Position numbers and translations under genes: made by a program
Assembly: GCF_030020805.1 (NCBI RefSeq)
Contig: NZ_CP125098.1
Span: 4,735,501 to 4,799,500, forward strand
DNA length: 64,000 nt
DNA from: Paenibacillus sp. RC67
GTDB taxonomy: Bacteria > Bacillota > Bacilli > Paenibacillales > NBRC-103111
Direction of reading: 5' to 3'
Notes under the pieces: generated by a model
Told to the model about the DNA's origin: nothing
The model's input: only the letters and a program-made list of their open reading frames with translations
Databases searched by the model: none
Shown: positions 17,573 to 25,993 of the stretch, piece after piece
Layout of the letters: each line of letters opens with the position of its first letter
Numbering within the stretch: position 1 is the stretch's first letter

Positions 17573-17776
17573 TTATATTCTAGGTTCAGATAATGGAATA
17601 AAAGGAACTATGGATCCTCCCACAGCCGGAGCTGGCCCACTGAATCCACCGGTATTAAACAGCTGGGAAACCGGCTTGATGATCCCTGCACTGCCAATCT
17701 GGAGGACTGATGAGTTCGATATCGCTTCGATTCTTAAAGTATGAATGACAATGTTTTGTTGGATAAACAAATTCAT
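17573..17776 (-). CDS. gerPB: Spore germination protein GerPB
   Basis: The product is 67 residues. NLFIQQNIVIHTLRIEAISN with SSVLQIGSAG is the GerPB pattern, and the C-terminus is the usual Gly/Pro-rich tail. The ATG overlaps the stop of gerPA (17773-17776, ATGA). Confidence 0.9.
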   Translation of the reverse strand: MNLFIQQNIVIHTLRIEAISNSSVLQIGSAGIIKPVSQLFNTGGFSGPAPAVGGSIVPFIPLSEPRI

Positions 17777-18027
17777 GATGTCTGCCCCACCTCCTGGATA
17801 CTTGTGATATTCGGTGCGGCCGTAAGGCTTCTTTCCTCAAATGTTGCCGTATCATACACATTGATCACGCTCGGCTCATTATGAATATTCAACGTGTTGC
17901 CGGAATTGAATGATCCCCCACCTGCATATGTTGTACTGAAGGTACTTGGAGAGATGATTCCGACATCGCCAACGTTGAACACGCCGCTTATAATATTGAC
18001 ATTAATCACTCCAACCAATGCTGGCAT
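17773..18027 (-). CDS. gerPA: Spore germination protein GerPA
   Basis: The product is 84 residues. MPALVGVINVNIISGVFNVG followed by DVGIISPSTFSTTYAGGGSFNSGN (split here) is the GerPA/PF fold, with a Gly/Ser-rich middle. First gene of the six-gene cluster; RBS AAAAGGATG. A short leader separates it from a sigma-K-like -10 box. Confidence 0.9.
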   Translation of the reverse strand: MPALVGVINVNIISGVFNVGDVGIISPSTFSTTYAGGGSFNSGNTLNIHNEPSVINVYDTATFEERSLTAAPNITSIQEVGQTS

Positions 18028-18062
18028 ATCACGACATCCTTTTTAATAAAATGTCCTTATTG

Positions 18063-18071
18063 TAGTTTATG
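18063..18071 (-). promoter_or_regulatory. Candidate sigma-K promoter (-10) of the gerP cluster
   Basis: On the minus strand CATAAACTA matches the sigma-K -10 consensus CATAnnnTA. An AC dinucleotide lies 14 bases upstream, a little closer than usual. gerP operons are known to be transcribed by sigma-K in the mother cell. Confidence 0.45.
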
Positions 18072-18121
18072 ACGGGGGTTTCCATGTATTCATCCATTTC
18101 TAGAAAGGGGATAAGCGTACA

Positions 18122-18322
18122 ATGAAGATAACCGTGAATAACAAGTGCATTCATGTCGGGGATATGAAAATTAGTGGTGTCGGGGGAGCTTCCCTTGTAC
18201 TAGTAGGAGATGCCGAGACTATTGCAACCTCTTCTTACTTTGATACACCTGCAAGCTCGTTTGTATATAGCCCCAATATCCCTCTGAACCCTGTACGTAG
18301 GAATCAGCAAGAGGAGTCATAG
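18122..18322 (+). CDS. Divergent GerPD paralogue
   Basis: The product is 66 residues. MKITVNNKCIHVGDMKISGV, then GGASLVLVGDAETIATSSYFDTPASS, aligns with GerPD proteins (VGD core, DTPxSS end) and is in fact closer to the usual GerPD sequence than the in-cluster copy at 16683. It is transcribed away from gerPA from the 94-base gap between them. GAAAGGGG precedes the ATG. It is likely a spore coat or germination protein. Confidence 0.75.
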   Translation: MKITVNNKCIHVGDMKISGVGGASLVLVGDAETIATSSYFDTPASSFVYSPNIPLNPVRRNQQEES

Positions 18323-18358
18323 TATCGAAGTAAATGGTTTTATGTCTTTAACATATAG

Positions 18359-18399
18359 GACAAAGTCGGATGGCGTATCAGTCCGTTTTGTCTTTTTTT
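18359..18399 (+). terminator. Terminator after the gerPD paralogue
   Basis: GACAAA..CGGA pairs with TCCG..TTTGTC around an eleven-base loop, followed by seven T. Confidence 0.7.
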
Positions 18400-18439
18400 C
18401 ATATTAACCTTGTATTAGCCGTAAAAAGGAGATATTGGA

Positions 18440-18459
18440 AGAATAACAGCTGTTATTCT
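18440..18459. promoter_or_regulatory. 20-bp perfect palindrome upstream of the ABC exporter
   Basis: AGAATAACAG is followed directly by its reverse complement, with no spacer. It lies 111 bases upstream of the first exporter gene. AGGAGA at 18427-18432 and TCTCCT at 18457-18462 could form a competing stem. Either a repressor operator or an RNA attenuator is possible. Confidence 0.5.
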
Positions 18460-18570
18460 CCTATACTCGTGGTATCGCTCGAAAAATAGCATCTACAGTA
18501 TGCTAAGGGCAGATGAAATATTTAGTGTGCCGAAGTATAATTAAAAATCGAGACCATAAAAACAAACAGG

Positions 18571-20340
18571 ATGTGGATTCTATTGAAAGATCGACGGCTT
18601 TTAACGGATTACCTTAAAGCGCATTGGTTATTTTATTTGTTGGCGCTACTGTTTACAAGTGTGGCAAATATTACTCAATCTTATTATCCGAAGGTACTAG
18701 GCAATTTCACCGATCAGCTGCAAACCGATGGGATAACGCAAAATACCATTGTTGATTACAGCGTCCTATTGTTGGAAATTGGCCTTATTTATGGTGTTTT
18801 GGTCGGCCTTGGTCAATACACGGTGATGCGCCTCGGGAGACGGTTCGAATTTTTCACCCGACGCAGACTATTCCAGCATTTCTTAACGCTCAGTGAAAGC
18901 TATTATTCAAAGAATGGCGTTGGACGGCTGTTAAGCTATGTGATGAACGATGTGACGAGTGTTAGAGAGGCCATATCTAGCGGGTTTAACCAAACGGCGA
19001 ATGCCGTTATTCTCATCATTTCTGTTATCGTAATGATGTCACTGACCGCCATTCCTCTAAATCTCATTCTTATCTGTATTATCCCTCTGCTTGCTATTCC
19101 CGTCGTTGTGGTGTATTTCGGTCCGCTTATTCGTAAGCGTTCCATGAAGGTACAGGAATCATTAGCTAAAATGACAGAATCAGCAGAAGAACAATTCGGC
19201 GGAATCCGCGTTACGAAAAAATTCGCAGTTGAACCCATTATGCGGAACCGTTTCGGTAAAACGGTCGATAACATTACAGATAATCAGCTGCGTCTAGTCA
19301 GACTTTCTTCTCTATTTCAAGCTATACTGCCATTTTTGGGAGCGCTATCGCTGATTGTCTCGATCCTGTACGGCGGATACTTGACCATACAACATCAAAT
19401 CACGTTAGGTAACTTCGTCTCCCTCACTTTATACCTGCGGATGATGGTGAACCCTTTGCAGCAAATCGGTAACGTCATCAATACCATGCAAAGATCACGT
19501 GCGTCGCTCGAACGGATCAATCAGCTGCTCGATCTTAAGCCTGACATTCAAGAATCGGCCCAAGCAAAGCCGCTGCAGCTTAATTCAGCTGGTCTTCGCA
19601 TCAAAGGTTTAACGTTTGCATACCCGGATTCACCGAAACCTGCGCTGCACGATATCAACCTGACGATACAGCCTGGCAAGACGGTAGGTATCATCGGAAA
19701 AACCGGAAGCGGCAAAACCACTCTTGTGAAACTGCTGCTGCGTATCTATGAGCCTCCTGAAGGAACCATTATGATCGGAAGTGATGATATCCGTAATCTC
19801 ACTCTAGAGAGTCTTAGAAATGATATCGCTTACGTGCCGCAAGACGGCTTCCTGTTCAGTACGACGATTCGCGACAACATCGCCTTCTTTAAAAGGGATT
19901 CCGAATTTGATGCCATTGCCAAAGCATCCAAGCAGGCACAAATTCATGATAATATTATGGAATTTCCCAACCAATTCGAAACGAAGCTCGGCGAGCGCGG
20001 AGTCACTTTGTCGGGGGGTCAGAGACAAAGAACAAGCTTGGCGAGAGGCTTCATCAAGAATGCTCCAATATTAATTCTCGACGACAGTGTCAGCGCGGTC
20101 GATGCGGTAACTGAAACGAAAATCATCGAAAACTTGCGCCTCGGTCGGAAAAATAAAACGACGATTATTATCGCACACCGGATAAGCGCCATCAAGCATG
20201 CAGATGAAATTATAGTACTGGATGAGGGAAAGATCGTACAGCGGGGAACTCACCATCAATTGATGGCGGAGGAAGGAATTTACGCTACCCTATATTCCAT
20301 TCAGGAGGAGGGAACCCGTTATGCCGAAGGAAACAGGTAG
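18571..20340 (+). CDS. Heterodimeric ABC exporter subunit, degenerate site (BmrC/YheI-like)
   Basis: The product is 589 residues: six membrane helices in the first 310, then a nucleotide-binding domain. Walker A is GKTGSGKTT at about 376-384 and the signature is LSGGQRQR. Walker B ends ILILDDSVSAVD, with Asp (about 505) where the catalytic Glu should be. This Asp is typical of the BmrC/TM287-type half of heterodimeric multidrug exporters, whose partner holds the active site. Stop overlaps the start of the partner by 20 bases. ATG 18571 has little RBS; TTG 18583 is an alternative. The pair likely exports drugs or lipids. Confidence 0.85.
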   Translation: MWILLKDRRLLTDYLKAHWLFYLLALLFTSVANITQSYYPKVLGNFTDQLQTDGITQNTIVDYSVLLLEIGLIYGVLVGLGQYTVMRLGRRFEFFTRRRLFQHFLTLSESYYSKNGVGRLLSYVMNDVTSVREAISSGFNQTANAVILIISVIVMMSLTAIPLNLILICIIPLLAIPVVVVYFGPLIRKRSMKVQESLAKMTESAEEQFGGIRVTKKFAVEPIMRNRFGKTVDNITDNQLRLVRLSSLFQAILPFLGALSLIVSILYGGYLTIQHQITLGNFVSLTLYLRMMVNPLQQIGNVINTMQRSRASLERINQLLDLKPDIQESAQAKPLQLNSAGLRIKGLTFAYPDSPKPALHDINLTIQPGKTVGIIGKTGSGKTTLVKLLLRIYEPPEGTIMIGSDDIRNLTLESLRNDIAYVPQDGFLFSTTIRDNIAFFKRDSEFDAIAKASKQAQIHDNIMEFPNQFETKLGERGVTLSGGQRQRTSLARGFIKNAPILILDDSVSAVDAVTETKIIENLRLGRKNKTTIIIAHRISAIKHADEIIVLDEGKIVQRGTHHQLMAEEGIYATLYSIQEEGTRYAEGNR

Positions 20341-22147
20341 TATGAAGCCGCCGGAGGAGATCAGCAGCGCTTACCACGTCAGCAAGGAAGACCGGCAGGC
20401 TGCCTTTCGTTCTACGTTAGCTTATGCGAAACCTCATCGCTGGAAGTTTTTGCTTATCTTTTGCTGTACGATGCTTGTTATCGCGGCCGATTTGCTCCAG
20501 CCTTACTTGGTGAAAATCGCCATCGATAACAATTTGCTCATTGGCAAGAACGATTTTAATATGCTGATTATGATCTGCGGCGTTTACTTGCTGCTCTCCG
20601 TCATCAGTCTTGTATTCACCTACATTCAGAACAATTTGCTCCAGTTCACCGGACAACGCATTGTAGGTCGTATTAGGAAAGAGCTGTTCGAGCATATTTC
20701 CAAGCTGTCCATGCCGTTCTTCGACCGGTTTCAAAGCGGTAGTCTCGTTACTCACGTATCAAGCGATACGGAATCGCTTAACCAATTTTTTACTCAAGTG
20801 TTCTTGAGCTTGATCCGCGATGGGATGACCTTGGTGTTCATCATCCTCCTAATGTTCCATTTAGACCCTGTATTGGCAGGCTACAGCATGATTTTACTGC
20901 CTATTATCGCGATTATAGCCATTGGCTTCCGCTCGTATATGCGCAAGACCTATCAAATCGCGCGTACGCAGCTGTCCCGCTTAATCGCCTTTGTCGCAGA
21001 AAATTTGGCAGGCATGAATTTGATTCAGGCTTTTCATCAGGAAAAAGAACAAGAGAAACGATTCACCGAGCAAAACACCCGTTACTATCGGGCCAACTTG
21101 CGTGAAATTCGCACCAACGTGCTATTCAACCGATCCTTTGATATTCTAGGCAATCTATCGGTCGCATTCTTAACATGGATCGGGGGAATGGCTGTATTTC
21201 ATCATACGATAGAATTCGGTGTTCTTTATGCCTTCATTACGTATATACGCCAGTTTTTCCAGCCAATCAACTCCATTACCCAACAGTGGAACACGCTTCA
21301 GTCCACCACCGTTTCCATGGACCGGCTGCATCGAATCTTCTCTGTCAAACCGGACATCAAGGATGCCGACAGCCCTGTTCAAGTGAACTTAGCTGAGGTA
21401 AAAGGCCAAATTGACTACAATCATGTTCAATTCGGGTATCAAGAAGGAATTCCAGTGATCCGTGACCTTGATCTGCACATCAAAGCCGGTGAAATGATCG
21501 GAATCGTTGGAACGACCGGTGCAGGTAAAAGCTCGCTTATGAGTCTGTTATGCCGATTCTATGATGTGAACAAAGGAAGCATTCTTATCGACGGAACCGA
21601 TATACGGAGCATTCCTCAAGAACAGCTTCACCGGATCATCGGACTTGTTCAGCAGGAGCCGTTCCTTTACTCCGGAAGTATTGTTGACAATGTGAGATTG
21701 TTCGATGAATCGATCAGTCGGGAACAGGTTATTGAAGCCTGCACATTCGTGGGTGCGGATTCGCTTATTCAACGATTGAAAGACGGGTACGACACTAAGC
21801 TGTCCGAAAGAGGCAGCGGCCTATCTGCAGGGGAGCGTCAACTGATCTCCTTCGCAAGAATCGTTGTATTCCAGCCAAAAATATTGATACTCGATGAAGC
21901 TACCGCAAATCTGGACTCTCAGACCGAGCAATTGGTTCAAACGGCACTGAATGTGGTTTCAGCCGGTCGGACGACTCTCGTTATTGCGCATCGCTTATCT
22001 ACGATCATGCAGGCAGATCGCATCATTGTCATGAGACAAGGGGAAATAGTCGAAGAAGGCAATCATACACAGCTGATCGAGCTGCAAGGCTATTATGACC
22101 AGTTGTACCGCCATTCTCAAGGTAAAATGGCCATGGGCTCAATGTAA
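20321..22147 (+). CDS. Heterodimeric ABC exporter subunit, active site (BmrD/YheH-like)
   Basis: The product is 608 residues with a membrane domain (about 40-330) and nucleotide-binding domain. Walker A is GTTGAGKSS, Walker B is ILILDEATANLD with the catalytic Glu at about 526, and the H-loop is IAHRLST. The signature is LSAGERQ rather than LSGGQ, so the two composite ATP sites differ: this subunit gives the catalytic Glu while the partner gives the canonical signature. This asymmetry is the known BmrCD arrangement. RBS GGAGGG lies inside the upstream gene. A strong terminator follows. Confidence 0.85.
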   Translation: MPKETGSMKPPEEISSAYHVSKEDRQAAFRSTLAYAKPHRWKFLLIFCCTMLVIAADLLQPYLVKIAIDNNLLIGKNDFNMLIMICGVYLLLSVISLVFTYIQNNLLQFTGQRIVGRIRKELFEHISKLSMPFFDRFQSGSLVTHVSSDTESLNQFFTQVFLSLIRDGMTLVFIILLMFHLDPVLAGYSMILLPIIAIIAIGFRSYMRKTYQIARTQLSRLIAFVAENLAGMNLIQAFHQEKEQEKRFTEQNTRYYRANLREIRTNVLFNRSFDILGNLSVAFLTWIGGMAVFHHTIEFGVLYAFITYIRQFFQPINSITQQWNTLQSTTVSMDRLHRIFSVKPDIKDADSPVQVNLAEVKGQIDYNHVQFGYQEGIPVIRDLDLHIKAGEMIGIVGTTGAGKSSLMSLLCRFYDVNKGSILIDGTDIRSIPQEQLHRIIGLVQQEPFLYSGSIVDNVRLFDESISREQVIEACTFVGADSLIQRLKDGYDTKLSERGSGLSAGERQLISFARIVVFQPKILILDEATANLDSQTEQLVQTALNVVSAGRTTLVIAHRLSTIMQADRIIVMRQGEIVEEGNHTQLIELQGYYDQLYRHSQGKMAMGSM

Positions 22148-22152
22148 GAAAA

Positions 22153-22196
22153 AAACGCTCCGGCTAGCAGGCGATTCGCCTCTAGTCGGAGCGTTT
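22153..22196. terminator. Bidirectional terminator
   Basis: AAACGCTCCG..CTAG pairs with CTAG..CGGAGCGTTT, and an inner GGCGATTCGCC hairpin closes it. It separates the exporter from the convergent hydrolase gene. Confidence 0.75.
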
Positions 22197-22200
22197 GCTG

Positions 22201-23892
22201 TTATATGCGGTTTGCGATTACGGAATTCATAAAATCAACAATAGGCTGCGGCTGCTCCAGGCTGTGAGGATGATGACCTACTCCTGGTTTGATAATAACC
22301 TGCAAAGGGCAGCCCAATTGATTCAGCTTCTTTTCAAGTATGGCCGAGTTCTCATTCAGCGGTACCGATTCATCTGCATCCCCGGCAACAATTAAGATTG
22401 GAATCCTTGCATTCGCCAAAATCTCTGCCTTGTCCAAGGGATTCCCTTTAAAATCAGCTGCCGTTCGCTCAGTTAGCCCGTACACCGCTAAGCAGTCCTC
22501 CCAATTTTGCAGCGATGGACTGCCGCTTCCTTTGCCCCCAGGCCAACTGGATATGTCTAGCACCGGCGCATCCAGATAAAGCGCCATTACATCGTCCTGA
22601 TGGGCCGATGCATACTGGACCGCATACAACCCACCGCGGCTGAAGCCGAATAATACTGGTTTCGCTCCCAGCTCATACTTCTGTATGACATGAGCGTGAA
22701 AACGATGCATACGCTCCACAGCTCCCGGACAGCCGTACATATTGCTTAGTCGGTAATATGCGATATGCCAGCCCTGTTCAAGCAAAGCCATATCCGCGTA
22801 AGCAAAAGCGTTGAAAAATTCCGTTCGCCAAATCCAAGGCCGACCGGCTACCGGGGTTTGCGGAGCAACGACAATCACTTCCCGCCCTTCAAAATAATAG
22901 TCGGTCCGGGAATAACCTTTCCACTCCGAGGTGGTGCTTCCACTCGTGAGATTGAATTCGGATAACGAGTTATGTATCTCCACGTCCAGCTCAACAGCTG
23001 CAGCCATTGCCTGTGCTAACGGAAGTGCCGTTGTCTTATTCGGGTTCGTGTGACCCACATGCTCTTTCCACCCCGCACTTAGCAGACGATGGCGTTTTAC
23101 CACTAACGCAAACCACTGTGGCAGCTCGGTTTCCGGCAGGCGAACAAACTCCGGAATCCGCTCCAATGCAATGTTGAAAAGCCGACTAAGGAGTGTCTGA
23201 GCAATAACCCAGTGGCCTCTAGCATTCGGATGAATTCCATCACCCGACGAATAATCGGGATTTTGTGCGTGTGCCAGCCCAAAGTCTTTGGCCAATGGAT
23301 CATGTATATTGATCACGGCGTCCGTTTCATCTCGAAGAGAAAGACACCATTCAGCATACTTTTTTAGAACATCATTATAATGGGCGTAAGGATTTTTCCA
23401 GCTGTAAGAAGGACTATAGGCATCTGCTTCTCCCGTTATGGCTCCCTCCTCCAAATCACGCTTAATCGATTTTACATCAAATGGAGGCGGTGTCATTACA
23501 ATGGCTTTGGCACCCGCTTGTTTTATTTTATGAATCAGGGAAAGCATTCCGTCTCGATAGGCTGCGAAGCGCTCTTCAGAGAAAGGATGATAAATGCCAT
23601 CATTCATCCCATAGCAAACGACAACCCAGTCCGGTTTGCTTTCTTTTAATATGGCATCAATCCGCTCGTGGACACAAGGACGCGGAAAAGGATGCTCAGG
23701 CTCACTAAGTCCGGAAGCGGTTTCACTGTTTACTCCAAGATTGATGAATGTTAGATTTTGACTAGGCATATGCTGTGCAAAGTAAGCCTGCATAAAGGCA
23801 ATGTAACGTCCTTTATCGGTTATGCTATCGCCCAAAAAGGCGATCGTAATCGAACTGGGTACAACCCCATCCTTTTGAAACAAAGTCCCCAT
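22201..23892 (-). CDS. Fused SGNH (GDSL) esterase + alpha/beta hydrolase
   Basis: The product is 563 residues with two complete hydrolase domains and no signal peptide. Residues 15-235 are SGNH: FLGDSIT (block I Ser), NLGVNSETASG (block II Gly), CYGMNDGIY (block III Asn) and DGIHPNARGH (block V Asp/His). Residues 290-563 are an alpha/beta hydrolase: GFSRGG nucleophile elbow, an Asp in DADESVP and a His in GVGHHPH. Deacetylation of pectin or another decorated glycan, in the cytoplasm, is a reasonable guess in this neighbourhood. ATG with GGGAGG 12 bases upstream. Palindromic operator and -10 box lie just upstream. Confidence 0.8.
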   Translation of the reverse strand: MGTLFQKDGVVPSSITIAFLGDSITDKGRYIAFMQAYFAQHMPSQNLTFINLGVNSETASGLSEPEHPFPRPCVHERIDAILKESKPDWVVVCYGMNDGIYHPFSEERFAAYRDGMLSLIHKIKQAGAKAIVMTPPPFDVKSIKRDLEEGAITGEADAYSPSYSWKNPYAHYNDVLKKYAEWCLSLRDETDAVINIHDPLAKDFGLAHAQNPDYSSGDGIHPNARGHWVIAQTLLSRLFNIALERIPEFVRLPETELPQWFALVVKRHRLLSAGWKEHVGHTNPNKTTALPLAQAMAAAVELDVEIHNSLSEFNLTSGSTTSEWKGYSRTDYYFEGREVIVVAPQTPVAGRPWIWRTEFFNAFAYADMALLEQGWHIAYYRLSNMYGCPGAVERMHRFHAHVIQKYELGAKPVLFGFSRGGLYAVQYASAHQDDVMALYLDAPVLDISSWPGGKGSGSPSLQNWEDCLAVYGLTERTAADFKGNPLDKAEILANARIPILIVAGDADESVPLNENSAILEKKLNQLGCPLQVIIKPGVGHHPHSLEQPQPIVDFMNSVIANRI

Positions 23893-23927
23893 CTGTCGTG
23901 AATCCTCCCATTATTTTCTTCTTCCTT

Positions 23928-23948
23928 ATTATAACATGTTAACGTGTT
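23928..23948 (-). promoter_or_regulatory. Promoter -10 and overlapping palindromic operator
   Basis: On the minus strand TATAAT (23928-23933) is directly preceded by AACACGTTAACATGTT (23933-23948), a near-perfect inverted repeat centred on TTAA. It sits between -10 and -35, the usual place for a LacI- or GntR-type repressor. Confidence 0.5.
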
Positions 23949-24035
23949 CCATTGGATTGATTTGGGAAATGAAGTTGAAATTTGTCATAGATTGAAGGGG
24001 TTTCATCTTTAATGCCGAATAATGATTAGGATCAA

Positions 24036-24362
24036 ATGATTCTTGAAAGGATGAATACGGTGAGCAATGCAAGGATATTTATGCTTATAACGGCCCTGCT
24101 GGAAGGCATACTCGGAATTCCGATACTAGGCGGGTCCATTGTCATCGGGTTTGGCTACGTTCCATTATTTATGATGTTCGTCCTCCACATCATTACGCTA
24201 GTACTATCAATGAAAGAATACAAAGACATGCACGGCAGTATTGCAGGGATCATCACTTCGTGTATTGCTTGGATTCCGATTGTAGGCATGATCTGCCATA
24301 TTATTACTGCAATACTGCTGTTCCTCAGCTATTTCAAATACAGCTTTGCCAGACACCGTTAA
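24036..24362 (+). CDS. Small hypothetical membrane protein
   Basis: The product is up to 108 residues with three to four hydrophobic helices (ALLEGILGIPILGGSIVIGF, FMMFVLHIITLVLSM, IAGIITSCIAWIPIVGMICH, then a last one). I do not recognise a named family. ATG 24036 has AGGATC four bases upstream; GTG 24060 with GAAAGG is an alternative start. A strong terminator shared with the convergent hpaB gene follows. Confidence 0.6.
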   Translation: MILERMNTVSNARIFMLITALLEGILGIPILGGSIVIGFGYVPLFMMFVLHIITLVLSMKEYKDMHGSIAGIITSCIAWIPIVGMICHIITAILLFLSYFKYSFARHR

Positions 24363-24391
24363 AAACGCTGAACTTACGTTCAGCGTTTTTT
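24362..24391. terminator. Bidirectional terminator
   Basis: AAAACGCTGAAC, TTAC and GTTCAGCGTTTTTT form a perfect stem-loop between two convergent genes. Confidence 0.85.
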
Positions 24392-24392
24392 A

Positions 24393-25838
24393 CTAAGTCA
24401 ACAAACTCCTCACTTTATCCGCATAAGCTTCCTTATTGGCATAATTGTAGTACAGCCGTGATGAGACCTTCACAGAATCCCCGAAGAAGAAACGCTCATA
24501 CAAGCTCTGCCTTCCGGCAAAGGAACTGGTGCTAAGCTCCCAAGCCAGACGGAACAGGCGTACCTTTAATTGCGCATCGGTATCGACGCCTTTTAAATAC
24601 CTCGACAATTCCCCACCGATCTCTGATTGAAAATCAAGATCATTAGGAAGCATCACCAAGCCACTTGCCCCGAGCAGTTGAATGATATCCATCATCCGCG
24701 GAATCACTTTAGGATAAAGGCAGTTCGCTGTGTAGAATGAAGCTGGATTCGGAAGCATCGTGCCCCATTGGTCGGGTTTCGCTTGAACCTCTGATGCGAT
24801 GAGCAATGCTTTTAACGTTTCCAGTACCGTAATCACTTCCGAGACTTTTTCTATTACCTGCGAATAGGCACGAAGGCCAAGCATCTGCACAATGGACTCA
24901 ATGGTTCCCAGCATCAATTCCGTCTTAGCAATGTATCGACATAAAACTTGATGCGTAGCATGGGTGTGAAAATGGCTTTCTTCGATAAATTTTGCTAATA
25001 GGGTCTCATCCCCATATATAAACACTCGTTCATGCGGCACAAGAACATGATCTAACACAACCAGCGTATCCATCTCCTCGAACTTCGAGCTAAGCGGATA
25101 ATCGGATTCGGAATCTCCTGCAACCAGACTTTCTCTGCAAATAAATTTTAAACCAGGAAGATTATTGGGAATTGCAAAGGCAAAGGCATGAGGATTCTCG
25201 TCAGCAAATGAAGGAAGGGCCGGAGGGAAAATAAGAATTTCATCCGCCGTAGCGCCTTGGGTCGCCAGCAGGAAAGCACCGCTGACGACAATCCCATCCT
25301 TCGTCTTCTCCATGACCCTCGGTGCATCCGGTTCTTCCAAAGTCTGCATAAAGCTGGTCATTCTCGCGGTTGGAGGCAGGATAAACGCATGCGAGAGCGT
25401 AATATCCTTTTCCTTGCAGTACTCATAGTAATTCTTCATGTTCTCTGCGTATTGTGGATTATTCTCCTTCAGCAAGTCTGCCGCTGCACCGAATGCCATG
25501 ATGGCGGTATTCATATAGTCCGGTGCACGGCCCAACAAACCGTGATGGCGATCGGACCATAATGACATCATGATTCTTCGTTTCTCCAGATCTTCGCGGG
25601 ATTCAGGACGTAGAAACGATAATCCTACCGGATCCCCGGTTGTTGGAGAAGTATAAGTCATCCTCGACCTATATTCATCCTGCCCCTGCATATCATAGAG
25701 CTCCGCTTGAGTCGATATGAGCCCATGAAATGCAGGATGGCTGGATACGGAACCGCTCACCCGCTTCCCACGAACCCAGACATGCGGATTGGAATTATTC
25801 AGACGATCGACATACTGCTTTCCGTTCTTGATCGGCAT
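24393..25838 (-). CDS. 4-hydroxyphenylacetate 3-monooxygenase-type oxygenase (HpaB/YoaI-like)
   Basis: The product is 481 residues, normal for HpaB. It begins KNGKQYVDRLN with VWVRGKRV, the family opening, and holds HAFILPP, ATQGATADEILIFP and the C-terminal QLLGASGLVMLPNDLDF, all typical. HpaB uses FADH2 supplied by a separate reductase to hydroxylate a phenol ring; here it could act on phenolics released from plant walls. No HpaC-like flavin reductase is adjacent, so the partner must lie elsewhere. RBS AAAGGTGG before the ATG. Confidence 0.85.
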   Translation of the reverse strand: MPIKNGKQYVDRLNNSNPHVWVRGKRVSGSVSSHPAFHGLISTQAELYDMQGQDEYRSRMTYTSPTTGDPVGLSFLRPESREDLEKRRIMMSLWSDRHHGLLGRAPDYMNTAIMAFGAAADLLKENNPQYAENMKNYYEYCKEKDITLSHAFILPPTARMTSFMQTLEEPDAPRVMEKTKDGIVVSGAFLLATQGATADEILIFPPALPSFADENPHAFAFAIPNNLPGLKFICRESLVAGDSESDYPLSSKFEEMDTLVVLDHVLVPHERVFIYGDETLLAKFIEESHFHTHATHQVLCRYIAKTELMLGTIESIVQMLGLRAYSQVIEKVSEVITVLETLKALLIASEVQAKPDQWGTMLPNPASFYTANCLYPKVIPRMMDIIQLLGASGLVMLPNDLDFQSEIGGELSRYLKGVDTDAQLKVRLFRLAWELSTSSFAGRQSLYERFFFGDSVKVSSRLYYNYANKEAYADKVRSLLT

Positions 25839-25949
25839 TAGGCAACCACCTTTCAGATATTTTTATATCATACGTGAGCCTTCGCAGATGGATAGGGCGT
25901 CCGCTTAGTTACCTCTGAAAAATATGGGAAGCTTCTTCCCTTCTGAACG

Positions 25950-25982
25950 CAAAAAAATGCCGGCTATAGCAGCCGACATTTC
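25950..25982 (-). terminator. Terminator after the GH105 gene
   Basis: AAATG-CGGCT and AGCCG-CATTT with one internal mismatch, followed on the minus strand by a seven-T run. Confidence 0.7.
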
Positions 25983-25993
25983 CATATCAATTT

